A DNA stretch of 62,050 bases from positions 1 through 62,050 of the forward strand of contig CAZNHL010000014.1 in NCBI GenBank assembly GCA_964572965.1. Reading direction: 5' to 3'. The notes beneath the pieces are model-generated. The model made no database searches, was not told the DNA's origin, and saw only the letters and a list, made by a program, of their open reading frames with translations. Of this stretch, positions 52,324 to 62,050 are shown one piece after another; positions within the stretch are counted from its first letter, which is position 1; each line of letters opens with the position of its first letter. The DNA is from CAZNHL01 sp964572965. Its GTDB lineage: Bacteria; Bacteroidota; Bacteroidia; Cytophagales; UBA9547. The position numbers and the translations under genes were made by a program.

Positions 52324-55300
52324 ATGTATAAGTACTTATTGAGAAGAAAAGTATGGCTAAGAAGTGTAGCCATTACACTTTTACTTTCTATTTCATTGCA
52401 ACTGTTTTTACCTGCTACTGTTTGGGCATTAACAGCTGGACCAACGGCACCCGAATATAGTAGTTTTGAACCTGTTGATACTACTAATATGGTTAATCTG
52501 GCGACAGGGGACTTTACTTATAACATTCCTTTGTTGGAAGTGCCTGGGTCTGAAGGAGGGTATCCACTTTCGTTGAGCTATCATGCAGGGATTAGCCCGG
52601 ATGAGGAAGCAAGTTGGGTTGGTTTAGGTTGGACGTTAAACCCTGGGGCAATTAACCGAATGGTAAATATTTATCCAGATGATTTCAATAGTTCGTCCGA
52701 AAGTGTTCATGATGCGTGGCCAGGAGGAGTTTCAAGCACAATTTCAGGAGGAGCTGGTTGGGGGCCTTTTTATATGGGTTTAACTTACGCAAACGATACA
52801 TATAAAGGTTGTGGTGTTGGTATGGATGGTGCAGTGGGTTATCCACCGACTGCAGGAGCCAATGTCGGTGTCGGGCTGAGTTTTGGAGTGGGACCTTATG
52901 GAGGTGGTTATGTTGGGCTGGGAGTATATGCCGGTACTCCAGGTGCAGGAGAAAATGCCAGTGTTAATCTGGGAGTAATGTATTCTGAAGATACTAAAGG
53001 AGATGGAGATTGGTCTGTATCTGGCGGGGCTGGAGCAGGATACGGTGGTAAAGCTGGCAACTTTAGCTTTTTGGGCGTTTCGATGACATCACAAGGTGGA
53101 GGACGAGGTTCGTTCACTGGATTAGGTCTTTCAGCAGCAGGAATCAACCAAAAAGTAAATGATATTACGATTAATGCTTCAGGTTTTTTTGTACCAATAC
53201 CTTTACCTTATGGTTTCTCTGTAAGTTTTGGGATGACCAAAACCCGTTATTATTTAGATCAGCGCGATATCACTGTTATGAATGGATCCTTATATCCAAT
53301 GACTATGTCAGCTAATGATCTTAATAAAAACTCCTTTGACTCTTATTCATTAAAAGATATATCAGCGACAAGCTTTTTGGATCAAAATGCAGACAATGAA
53401 TTAGGAGGGAGTTTGCCGGCATTTGATAGTTATGAAGTTTTGGGGCAAGGAATTGGTGGAACTATGCAGCCTCAATATTATGAATATGCTCCCACATATA
53501 GAAAAGACTATAATACTGGCACAAATCTACATTTTACAAAAGAGCGATATACAGGAGCATCATCAATTGGTTTTCGTTTTGTAAATGACTTCTCAAATAA
53601 ATATGTATATGATGCCTCTTCTGTAACTAGTACTATGGATTGTGCTTCAAATTCTATTGTAAAGCAAGGTAAAAACAATGCTGCCAGAAATGTAGCTAAC
53701 ATTGGGTTTGACAGAGCTAATGGATATTTGGCTGGGTCAAAAAGTGTTCGCTGGTATACTAATAGACAAATGATAAATAGTCCAGGGAATTTAATGAAAT
53801 CAGATTCATATTGGGGGAATAATATTATAGCAGCAGGTTATGGACTAAATATGCCCGATCAGATTGCCGGATTTGCAATAACAAATGAATCAGGTGTCAC
53901 TTATCATTATGCCTTACCTGTTTATAATCTTGAAAAGACGTCTTATATAGGACAAACGACAAGTTCTTATTCAAGAACTACAGAGGATTTTACGCCTTAT
54001 GCTTATAATTGGCTCTTAACAGGAATTACGGGTCCGGATTTTGTTGACAGAGATGGGAGTAATACAATAAGTGATGCAGATTGGGGATATTGGGTGAAGT
54101 TTGAACATGGCCTTTGGTCTGATCAGTATCAATGGAGAAATCCGGCAATAGGAACACATAGAGACATCGATGCAGATACTGAATTTTTTTCTTATGGTAA
54201 AAAACAATGCTATTACCTTAATGCTATTCATACACGTACTCATACAGCTTTATTCATAAAGGATATTCGTAATGATGGTAAAGGGGTTTCTGATAAGAAT
54301 GCCGGAGGCTTTGATCCTAAAACTGATGGTACAGGAAATATTACTGGTTTGCCGGTTGCTTCTCTAAGACTTGATAGAGTTATGTTGTTTGAGAATAAAT
54401 CTTTAGAAAGAATAATTCAAGCAAGCACTAATCCTAGCAGATCAACATATCAGGGACTTTTTGATTTGTCAGTATCGTCGCAAACTAATCTTAATTCTAC
54501 GATAATTACAGATGCAAGTGTAAATGCTTATGATCCTTCTAGTAAAGGGATTCAGTATGTTAATAATAGTAATAAGAATTTTCATAAAGCAGATAATGTA
54601 TTAGATGTTTATGATATCAGTGCCTCCTTGCTGAAATATTTACAATCTGTAGCTATAAGGGAAATAGAATTTGATAACAATTATTATGATTTATGCACAG
54701 GAACTCCTAATAGTTTTCCATTGAATTATAATACAGGACAAAAGACAAACAATAATCTCACGGGTAAACTTACATTAAAAGGAATAAAGACATTCGGGCG
54801 GAATCATTTTCAAACTATTCCGCCAACTACTTTTGAATATTCTTCCAATAATCCAACATATAACAAGGATAAAAAAGATATGTGGGATAGCTACTGTGCT
54901 GACTGCATAGATGAAGCTACAGCTACAAATCAAAGTAGTAAAAAAGAGTATTATCCCAGATATACATCGACAGTTGGTGCCCAATTAGTAGATGCTTGGA
55001 GTTTAACTAAAATCAATAGCCCTTTGGGAGCTAATATAAAAATAGAATACGAGTCGGATGAATATTTGACTCCTGAGCTGAGTAAGTTCAAGAACCTTAT
55101 GATAAAAGGAGTAAATATTCTGAATTCTAATTTAGTGGAATTGGAGCTCTATAACAATAATAACGATTTATACACAGATTTTAACCAAGGTGATTTTATC
55201 AGTTTAAAGTTTTTGTCAGCTGGATTTATGGGGCAAAAATATGGCTGTATTAGTCCAATGGATAATAATGTTCCTGAAGGGAATTTTAATTGTACTATAA

Positions 55301-57438
55301 ATAGCATTAATTCTTCAAAAATTACTGTTAGCAGTCAAGAGTTGTATCAGTATTTGACTACAAATCCAGTTGATGCTAATTCGACTGGCGGGTGTTCTGG
55401 TTGCAATAATACTGATCGCTACTATGGATTAACATTGATGTTGTCAAATGTGCTTATTGAGAGAAAATCAAATGCGGTACATTATGGAGGAGGTTTAAGG
55501 ACGAAGAGCATCACTCTGATTGCAGATTCAAAAGAATATACTACTAATTATAGTTACAATAATAGTGGTGTAACAAGCTATGAACCATTCGATCTAATGC
55601 TGCATTTTAATCAGATTAATATTATTAATCCCAATCAAACGGAATATGTATGTTATTGGCGGGATGTAAACTGGGCTAATTATTTTAAACGAACAAAAGA
55701 GAGTATTGTTAGTCAATATAAAACTGCACTAGCTTATGCCAATTTCCTGCCTGCTCCTGGTGTAGTATATGGAAAAGTAAGTGTTAGTGAAAGTGTAAAA
55801 GACCTTAATACAACGAAAGTTTATACTCAGGGTAATAAGATTGATTATGAGTTTACGACTTTCGATTATGATAAAATGAATCCCAAAGGCAGCAGTATCA
55901 GTTTAGGGGATAATATTCGAAAGGTAACAATTAGAGATGTACGTAATCAGGTCGGCTTATTAAAAGCCGTTAAAACATATAATACTTCAGGTAGTGTCAT
56001 TTCTGAAGTAGGACATAATTATTTGCACTTAGACCCTTCGGTTTCTTCTATTGATGCCTATGATACAAAACTGGCGGAACGATTTAATGGACAAGGTAGA
56101 ATTGATTTGCTTTGCCATGAAAAAAGAACCTATGGTGATAAAGTAACAGAGGTTGTAACAGAGCTGGAAAAATACCCTGTAGTGCCTACTAATACTTATT
56201 CAAAAAATACCCTCACAGGTCTTAAGCATGAAACGATAAATTTAGGGTATGACTTTTTTAGTGGGGCAGGGATAAAGGCATTAAATGTTGACGCATATGG
56301 TAATACCTATGTTTCAGAAGAAGTACCGGCCTATTCACAATATCCTGGAATGGGTATATGGATGCCTTCAACTTCTACTAACAAAAATATGTTAACTCAA
56401 ACAGCGGCTTCATATACCTATAAAGTAATTGTTTCTCCTACTACAACAAATCCATTCAACTATTCCATATTTAGTATAGTAAGTGGTGATATACAAACCT
56501 GGAATAATTTAGTGCCAATTGAAGGGGCAGCCAGCAACTTTGAAATTACCCAAGAGCAGGGGATATGGAGAAAACAAAGTAATTATAGATGGGTAGGCAG
56601 TGATGCTACTTTACTACCAGATGGAACTTATACTTATACCGCAACCGATGCTTTTAATTTTATTAGCCCATCGAATACGAAATGGCAAAAATTGAATGAG
56701 AATACTAGATATGATGTATATACACGTTTACTAGAATCAAAAGATATAAATAACCGATACTCTGCAGTTATAACTAGTCCTGATAAAACAGAAGTAATAG
56801 CTTCTGCAAGTTATACAAGTTATTACGAATTAGCAGCCTCTGGAGCAGAGTATGGAAATGTGGATACTCATTTGAGTACAGAAGGAACACGTGTCAATAG
56901 CAATGCACATACTGGCAGTTATAGTATAATGGTTCCTCGTGGGAAAAAAGCATTTTCTGCTACGATAACACCAACATTATATAAATTATATAAGAGTTCT
57001 GTGTGGGTCTATGTGAATGGTAATGATGATGACCCTGCAAACACCAATAATGTAAGGCTAGTCGTTAAACAAGGAGGGACAGTGTTGGCTACTTCTGGTC
57101 GTATCAATGGTCAAAAAGCGGGTAATTGGTATCGAATGAGCCTTGTTTTTAAGCCGACTTCTTCAGGTCCTATTGAGGTATATGCAGAGAGTAATACTGC
57201 TCAAAATATGTCATTTTTTGATGACTTCAGGCTTTCTTCAGCTGCGGGAAATATTACTACTTATGTAACAGATCCAGACACCAAAAGACTTATTTATCTT
57301 TTAGATAATGATAATATAGCCACTAAATATATTTATGATGATGCAGGACAGCTTGTTCAGACATGGAAAGAAGTATTTGATCCTGCAAATGGCTTTAAAC
57401 GAATGAGTGAAACCAGACGCAATTACGCTCAAAAGTAA
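52324..57438 (+). CDS. SpvB/RHS-type shell protein (1704 aa)
   Basis: Start ATG 52324 (MYKYLLRRK; a TTG 27 nt earlier is possible) with signal helix SVAITLLLSISLQLFLPATV. The first domain, PVDTTNMVNLATGDFTYNIP then GGYPLSLSYHAGISPDEEAS and WVGLGWTLNPGAINRMV, is the N-terminal signature of Bacteroidota RHS/SpvB-like proteins. A long Gly-rich insert lies at residues 130-275 (for example GGAGAGYGGKAGNFSFLGVS). Further on are Cys pairs (SYCADCID, GGCSGCNN), a jelly-roll CBM-like module near 1540-1650 (AHTGSYSIMVPRGKKAFSAT), and a closing YD-like segment IATKYIYDDAGQLVQTWKEV. No catalytic domain recognised. It is immediately followed by the RHS protein, as TcB/TcC pairs are arranged. Confidence 0.8.
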   Translation: MYKYLLRRKVWLRSVAITLLLSISLQLFLPATVWALTAGPTAPEYSSFEPVDTTNMVNLATGDFTYNIPLLEVPGSEGGYPLSLSYHAGISPDEEASWVGLGWTLNPGAINRMVNIYPDDFNSSSESVHDAWPGGVSSTISGGAGWGPFYMGLTYANDTYKGCGVGMDGAVGYPPTAGANVGVGLSFGVGPYGGGYVGLGVYAGTPGAGENASVNLGVMYSEDTKGDGDWSVSGGAGAGYGGKAGNFSFLGVSMTSQGGGRGSFTGLGLSAAGINQKVNDITINASGFFVPIPLPYGFSVSFGMTKTRYYLDQRDITVMNGSLYPMTMSANDLNKNSFDSYSLKDISATSFLDQNADNELGGSLPAFDSYEVLGQGIGGTMQPQYYEYAPTYRKDYNTGTNLHFTKERYTGASSIGFRFVNDFSNKYVYDASSVTSTMDCASNSIVKQGKNNAARNVANIGFDRANGYLAGSKSVRWYTNRQMINSPGNLMKSDSYWGNNIIAAGYGLNMPDQIAGFAITNESGVTYHYALPVYNLEKTSYIGQTTSSYSRTTEDFTPYAYNWLLTGITGPDFVDRDGSNTISDADWGYWVKFEHGLWSDQYQWRNPAIGTHRDIDADTEFFSYGKKQCYYLNAIHTRTHTALFIKDIRNDGKGVSDKNAGGFDPKTDGTGNITGLPVASLRLDRVMLFENKSLERIIQASTNPSRSTYQGLFDLSVSSQTNLNSTIITDASVNAYDPSSKGIQYVNNSNKNFHKADNVLDVYDISASLLKYLQSVAIREIEFDNNYYDLCTGTPNSFPLNYNTGQKTNNNLTGKLTLKGIKTFGRNHFQTIPPTTFEYSSNNPTYNKDKKDMWDSYCADCIDEATATNQSSKKEYYPRYTSTVGAQLVDAWSLTKINSPLGANIKIEYESDEYLTPELSKFKNLMIKGVNILNSNLVELELYNNNNDLYTDFNQGDFISLKFLSAGFMGQKYGCISPMDNNVPEGNFNCTINSINSSKITVSSQELYQYLTTNPVDANSTGGCSGCNNTDRYYGLTLMLSNVLIERKSNAVHYGGGLRTKSITLIADSKEYTTNYSYNNSGVTSYEPFDLMLHFNQINIINPNQTEYVCYWRDVNWANYFKRTKESIVSQYKTALAYANFLPAPGVVYGKVSVSESVKDLNTTKVYTQGNKIDYEFTTFDYDKMNPKGSSISLGDNIRKVTIRDVRNQVGLLKAVKTYNTSGSVISEVGHNYLHLDPSVSSIDAYDTKLAERFNGQGRIDLLCHEKRTYGDKVTEVVTELEKYPVVPTNTYSKNTLTGLKHETINLGYDFFSGAGIKALNVDAYGNTYVSEEVPAYSQYPGMGIWMPSTSTNKNMLTQTAASYTYKVIVSPTTTNPFNYSIFSIVSGDIQTWNNLVPIEGAASNFEITQEQGIWRKQSNYRWVGSDATLLPDGTYTYTATDAFNFISPSNTKWQKLNENTRYDVYTRLLESKDINNRYSAVITSPDKTEVIASASYTSYYELAASGAEYGNVDTHLSTEGTRVNSNAHTGSYSIMVPRGKKAFSATITPTLYKLYKSSVWVYVNGNDDDPANTNNVRLVVKQGGTVLATSGRINGQKAGNWYRMSLVFKPTSSGPIEVYAESNTAQNMSFFDDFRLSSAAGNITTYVTDPDTKRLIYLLDNDNIATKYIYDDAGQLVQTWKEVFDPANGFKRMSETRRNYAQK

Positions 57439-57470
57439 TATTGGCCTATCAGATATAAAAAACTCACTTT

Positions 57471-60400
57471 ATGAATTTGTATATAAAGTATTCATTAACA
57501 ATTATTTGTTTTCTGTTTTTTGTTGCCGCTTCTGCACAGCAAAATCATTATTCCTGTAGTTTTGGACAATGTTATTATGAACCGACTGTAAAGTATGGTT
57601 CTGATAACCAGTATGTTTTTCCTGCTCATATACAAGCTATTTTTGTTCAGGATTATGTAGATGATCAAAGTGGAGAATGTCCTGATAGATGTACGATTGG
57701 TTCCCCAACTATCAATACACCAATGCAAAGTACGGATCTTTATGAATTAAGGTATTATGCCAATAATTCTGGAGATTTTGCAGGAATCATTTACACAGGA
57801 GGAAGCGGGCGTTATTATCAGGGGCCCCACGGACAATCTGCCGGTGGACCTGTATTAGTATACAAACCTGGACGCTATGGCTCTTTTCAAGTTGGAGCAC
57901 GGTACACACATAAGACAGCTACGGGTTATGATTGTGATAATATTTTTGACCCTAGTACTTGCCATACAACCTGTAGTTCAGATGACTATAATTACAGTTT
58001 TAAGTTTTATCGTTTACCACCTACTATGAATGCTTCTATAGGAGATGTACTTATTAGTGGAGCTACTAAGGAGGGCAGTTCATACATATTTCAGACATCT
58101 TCTGTCAATACTGTTCAGTTTGTTTTTAATGATATTGGAGATTTTTTTCCTACTAGTATTCCAACCAGTGTATTAAGATATACTATTGATTATAAATTAG
58201 CAGACGATCAAAACTGGTCGCCTGAGTACAATTTGACAGAAACGGTTGCAGGGGCACAATGGACAGGACCCAATCTAAATTTAGTTAATGGTTATGGTTT
58301 GACGCATTTTAAGTATAGAATACGGGCTTATTTTACTTATACTGATAGGACGCAGAGCATGAGCTCTACTGAGGTGTATACATATGGGGAATATGACCTA
58401 CAAATTGATAAAAGACCAAGTTGTCTCAATGATCCGGCTCCTTTTATTACTATAGATGGTACTTCTGCTCAATTGATTAATGGTGGATATAGTAATGATG
58501 CTGCTCAAACTGCAAATGGCTACAAGTTGAATCCTGGTACTGAATACCAAGTTAACCTTAGTAGAATGTGGGTGGTTAAAAAGGTAGATTTTGGTCTTGT
58601 ATCAGGCACCTGCGAATATAACTCAACACCACTCAGTGCTGCACAGCCTACTTGTCAGGGACACGTAATTATAGGAAACTACAAAGCTTATCATGATTTT
58701 GAAAGAAAGTCTATGTTGACAGACTTTGATAGCTATTATGATATAAAGTTGGGGTCTACTACAAGTAGTAACTGTAGTGGAGCGGATGGTACAGTATGTC
58801 TAAATTATACACCTGGAAGTGGTTATTTTACCATTAAAATGAACGGAAGCCTTCCAATGTCTGAAGATGTGCTTATAGTTCGTAAACCGAATATTAGTTC
58901 TTCTGGCTATTGCCAGACATTTCAACCCATACGTTTTTTTACAAATGGGTCTAGCGGATTTTATCATTCTGACTGTTGGGTATATTTACCAGATGATATA
59001 ATTAATGGTTATGTATTCCCTGATTTAAAATCCACTTTTGGAGAAGACGATGTACTTTCTCAATTTACTTATCAAATTGAAAGCAAAAAGGGAATTGTCC
59101 TTAAACATGGAATTACCTTGAAACATGGAGCGAGGTTATTCCTTAATACCCCTCCTGTTGTTACTGATGCAACGGATCCTGATTTTAATAAGAATTTTAC
59201 CCAAGTGATTGTTTATGATGAATCAGGAGTAATTGCAGGTGAATCCAGAAGTTATTATGATAGCCAGGGACGTGGTACACAAACCCAAAAGAAAAATCTA
59301 ACAGATCAGATAATGTTGGCCAATGCTACAATTTATGATGCATATGGTCGTCCTGCTATCAATACACTTACAGCTCCAGTTCAGGGACGCATTCCTGGGT
59401 GGAAGGATCCTGCATGTCCTAGAGATCCGGAAATTGAGCCAGCAGTAGCTTTACCTTTTAAATATAGCACAGATTTGATGGATGGTTATGATTATCCTAA
59501 TTTCGACAATTTAACAGGAAGTGGCGGAGATAATAAAGAATACAATCCTGACGCTATCAGAAATACCAAAATAGGTTCACTAGGTTGGTATTATAGTAAA
59601 AACAATAAAGCAAATGCAATCACAGATGCTACAAAAGGGGAGGATCGTTTAATAGAAAGCAATATTGCTCAGACAGATTATCCTTACAGCAGGATATTAT
59701 ACCGTAATGATGGAACAAATAGGAAAATTGATGTAACAGTACCTGGTGATCAATATAGAGCCGGTTCAGGTAAATATGGTAGTAATGATGTCGTTTCTAT
59801 TACTTCGGGAGCAATAGATCCCATTTTAACCCATTATTTGTCTGTTCGGGCTTCGAGTGTTTTTCCCGGGAGTTCAACTACTGATCATATTGCACGCCCT
59901 ACTTCTATTAGTGATATAGTTTCCGGTATATATATAAGTACAGAAAAGGATATGAATGGTTTACAAACCATTTCCTACATAGATAGGAATGATCGGGTAC
60001 TGATTAACCTTTTGAAGTCTAGTGTAGGTGTAGAATTACAACGTAGCTATACTTTTTATAATGATAAAGGTCAGATGGTGTCTTGTGTATCTCCTAACGG
60101 TGTAGCTAAATTAATAGCGAGTACTCCTGTGTCATATGAATATGTTGATAAAACTATTTATGAATATGATGCTAAGGGGCGTTTGGTTAAAACTACCGGT
60201 ACAGATGCAGGAACTACTAGATTTATATACAGAAATGATGGAGCAGTAAGGTTCTCTCAAAATGCTATTCAAAAACAGGCAGGAAAATTCAGTTATGTTA
60301 ATTATGATGATTCAGATCGGCCTTTTGAGACAGGAGAGTTTACGTTTTTAGCTTCAGGCAGCTACACTTGGGACGCTGTTGCTAGCCCTGCATTAATTGC

Positions 60401-62050
60401 AGCAGCTGAAATTGGGTCAACCAATGAGTATTTAAATGATGAAACGGCAGGAACAAAATTAGATAAGGTAACAATTGGTTATGATCAGCCAGATGGTTCG
60501 GGTCCTTTATGGGATGCTGCTTTTACAGAAGGTAAAGTTGCATGGGCGAGCCGTGATAATGGTTCCAAGACATGGTATAGTTACGATGAACGTGGCCGAG
60601 TTGTAAAATATATTGTCAATGTACCTGGTTTAGGACAAAAAACATTGCTTTACGAATATGCTGCAAATGGACAGCTTTATAAAACTTCATACCAGCCTGA
60701 TGTTGCACAAGAATCATTTTATCATTTTTTTATTTACGATGGAGATACTAGGATAAAAAGAGTATATACAACTAGAATAAAGCCAGTAAGTTATGATCAG
60801 AATGGGGCTCCACATGCTGTATTGCCTGATGCTGAATATGTTTATTATAAACACGGCCCACTCAAACAAATCAATTATAAAGATGGGCGACAGGTTGTTG
60901 ACTATAGTTACACTGCTCAAGGTTGGTTAAAAGCAATTAATAATCCCTTGAATATGGGTGATGATTTGTTTGCAGAACAACTTGAATATTATAGTGGTGA
61001 TTATTCTAATAACGATAATCCGTTGTCAACGATTACAGGTACGGGTACTGATCGTTTTGATGGTATGCCTAAGTCAATATTATGGTTTACTAATAAACCG
61101 GATGCTGCGCTTCCAATGACAAAACCAGCAGGTTATCAGTATGCCTATGATAGTCGTTACCAGCTCACAAACGCCCAATGGGGTGAGGTTACATCTGGAG
61201 TATTTTCTTTAAATGCTGCTAGCAGTTTTTCAGAAGGAGCTATTAATTATGATGATAATGGTAATATGTTAACGCTAAAACGATATGGTAGTAATGGCAT
61301 ACTTCATGATTTTACCGGTACAAATAAATATCAGTATGAGTTTGCTAGTACTACTGCTCCAAAATACAATAACCGACTATTGAAAATACCTGGCTATTCT
61401 GAATATACATACGATGCAATGGGCCAATTAACTATTCAAAAATTGGTTGATAGAACCCCTAATGTTAGTAGAAAATATGCTTACAATAGTGATGGATTAG
61501 TAACCGGGCTTAGTCAGGAGGATAATATGTTGGTTAATTATATATATGATGAGTCTAGCCAGCTAATAAAAAAAGAATCCTATGATATAGCTAACCATCA
61601 ATTAGCATTGACTGAATATTATGTCTATGATGCAAGTGGCCATCTGGTCGCAATTTATTCGCAAAATGCAGTAGAAACCAGTGCTTCATTAAAAGAATTG
61701 CCTATTTATGGAGGGAATCGCCTTGGTACTTGTTATCTCGATGCCAATGGCTCAGGCACCTGGACATACGAGTTAAAGGATCATTTAGGGACTGTTCGTT
61801 CAAGATTTGATTATGCAGGAAATAAACTAACTTCTGCTGATTACTATCCTTATGGTTTACCTTATCCTGCAAATCATGGAGTTAGTAGGTATGGCTATCA
61901 AGGAGAGTTCTCTGAATACAATAGCACGACAGGACTTAATGAATTTATTCTGAGGCTATATGATCCTGTGCGCGCGGCTTGGAATAGACTTGATCCTTAT
62001 GGTCAGTTTTTTGGGCCTTATATGGGGATGGGTAACAATCCTATTGTAAA
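57471..62050 (+). CDS. RHS-repeat polymorphic toxin protein, 3' end beyond the window
   Basis: Open reading frame of 1526 codons with no stop before the window end; frame continuity checked at several points. Signal peptide NLYIKYSLTIICFLFFVAAS before AQQNHYS. Residues 25-560 are a beta-rich, Cys-containing region (SFGQCYYEPTVKYG; DRCTIGSP; CDNIFDPSTCHTTCSSDD). From about 570 on the sequence is RHS/YD repeats: TIYDAYGRPAINTLTA, YIDRNDRVLINLL, IYEYDAKGRLVKTTG, WYSYDERGRVVKYIV. The end is the RHS-associated core: ELKDHLGTVRSRFDYAGNKL, DYYPYGLPYP, YDPVRAAWNRLDPYGQFFGP and MGNNPIV. In this family the toxin domain follows this core directly, so the variable C-terminus and immunity gene lie just outside. 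32 bp after the shell gene. Confidence 0.9.
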   Translation, partial: MNLYIKYSLTIICFLFFVAASAQQNHYSCSFGQCYYEPTVKYGSDNQYVFPAHIQAIFVQDYVDDQSGECPDRCTIGSPTINTPMQSTDLYELRYYANNSGDFAGIIYTGGSGRYYQGPHGQSAGGPVLVYKPGRYGSFQVGARYTHKTATGYDCDNIFDPSTCHTTCSSDDYNYSFKFYRLPPTMNASIGDVLISGATKEGSSYIFQTSSVNTVQFVFNDIGDFFPTSIPTSVLRYTIDYKLADDQNWSPEYNLTETVAGAQWTGPNLNLVNGYGLTHFKYRIRAYFTYTDRTQSMSSTEVYTYGEYDLQIDKRPSCLNDPAPFITIDGTSAQLINGGYSNDAAQTANGYKLNPGTEYQVNLSRMWVVKKVDFGLVSGTCEYNSTPLSAAQPTCQGHVIIGNYKAYHDFERKSMLTDFDSYYDIKLGSTTSSNCSGADGTVCLNYTPGSGYFTIKMNGSLPMSEDVLIVRKPNISSSGYCQTFQPIRFFTNGSSGFYHSDCWVYLPDDIINGYVFPDLKSTFGEDDVLSQFTYQIESKKGIVLKHGITLKHGARLFLNTPPVVTDATDPDFNKNFTQVIVYDESGVIAGESRSYYDSQGRGTQTQKKNLTDQIMLANATIYDAYGRPAINTLTAPVQGRIPGWKDPACPRDPEIEPAVALPFKYSTDLMDGYDYPNFDNLTGSGGDNKEYNPDAIRNTKIGSLGWYYSKNNKANAITDATKGEDRLIESNIAQTDYPYSRILYRNDGTNRKIDVTVPGDQYRAGSGKYGSNDVVSITSGAIDPILTHYLSVRASSVFPGSSTTDHIARPTSISDIVSGIYISTEKDMNGLQTISYIDRNDRVLINLLKSSVGVELQRSYTFYNDKGQMVSCVSPNGVAKLIASTPVSYEYVDKTIYEYDAKGRLVKTTGTDAGTTRFIYRNDGAVRFSQNAIQKQAGKFSYVNYDDSDRPFETGEFTFLASGSYTWDAVASPALIAAAEIGSTNEYLNDETAGTKLDKVTIGYDQPDGSGPLWDAAFTEGKVAWASRDNGSKTWYSYDERGRVVKYIVNVPGLGQKTLLYEYAANGQLYKTSYQPDVAQESFYHFFIYDGDTRIKRVYTTRIKPVSYDQNGAPHAVLPDAEYVYYKHGPLKQINYKDGRQVVDYSYTAQGWLKAINNPLNMGDDLFAEQLEYYSGDYSNNDNPLSTITGTGTDRFDGMPKSILWFTNKPDAALPMTKPAGYQYAYDSRYQLTNAQWGEVTSGVFSLNAASSFSEGAINYDDNGNMLTLKRYGSNGILHDFTGTNKYQYEFASTTAPKYNNRLLKIPGYSEYTYDAMGQLTIQKLVDRTPNVSRKYAYNSDGLVTGLSQEDNMLVNYIYDESSQLIKKESYDIANHQLALTEYYVYDASGHLVAIYSQNAVETSASLKELPIYGGNRLGTCYLDANGSGTWTYELKDHLGTVRSRFDYAGNKLTSADYYPYGLPYPANHGVSRYGYQGEFSEYNSTTGLNEFILRLYDPVRAAWNRLDPYGQFFGPYMGMGNNPIV

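Noticed and set aside
1..62050. CRISPR arrays, complete insertion sequences with DDE transposases, rRNA genes
   Set aside because: Looked for regularly spaced repeats, DDE transposase motifs and rRNA sequence while reading; none seen.

Overview
The window comes from a Bacteroidota chromosome, most likely Chitinophagales, Sphingobacteriales or Cytophagales. The evidence is a T9SS-type C-terminal sorting tail (GH128 protein), Bacteroidota-style promoters (TTG, about 20 nt, TAnnTTTG), near absence of classical Shine-Dalgarno sequences, a nadV-prs-nrtR cluster, PorT-like and OmpH-like proteins, and giant RHS proteins with the N-terminal signature common in this phylum. Three runs of exactly 10 N (4266, 21322, 50186) are assembly gaps. 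Each splits one gene, and the codon phase on either side shows that the true missing length is not 10.

Layout. 1-3.3 kb is the wreck of an integrated mobile element: small membrane ORF, XRE repressor, SymE-like toxin and a CHC2 primase cut off by a RAYT (REP-associated transposase) insertion with inverted REP-like ends, then more REP palindromes. 3.3-8.5 kb: DUF1801 protein, AI-2E family permease, and a TetR-DoxX-nitroreductase-DsbA stress operon with two matching palindromic operators. 8.5-24 kb: large hybrid histidine kinase, two DEAD-box helicases, MlaE-MlaF-MlaD lipid transporter, small regulators, outer-membrane barrel, Gfo/Idh/MocA oxidoreductase, DUF4142 lipoprotein. 24-32 kb (minus strand): treZ-treY-malQ, which would make trehalose from maltodextrins, then an MscS channel and a PA2169-family protein, which together suggest osmotic or desiccation stress. 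32.5-35.7 kb: nrtR-prs-nadV NAD salvage operon with three NrtR-like operators. 35.8-42.5 kb: secreted GH128 glucanase, paired small DUF7793-like proteins, an unusual PLP alpha-oxoamine-synthase/acyltransferase fusion, and a soluble histidine kinase.

42.5-49 kb is the least ordinary part: tRNA-Glu surrounded by long perfect hairpins, then an AT-rich two-gene cassette (a 1283-residue PIN-domain protein and a DUF5677/HEPN-like protein) followed by a 74-bp perfect palindrome. This cassette is the best candidate for an undescribed, possibly anti-phage, system. 49-62 kb is a five-gene polymorphic-toxin/Tc-like operon: secreted chitin-binding adhesin with a tail-fibre-like end, OmpH-like chaperone, lipoprotein, SpvB/RHS-type shell protein, and an RHS protein whose toxin end runs off the window.

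Limits: everything here comes from reading sequence and translations by eye. Domain names are recognition calls without database searches, and domain boundaries are approximate.
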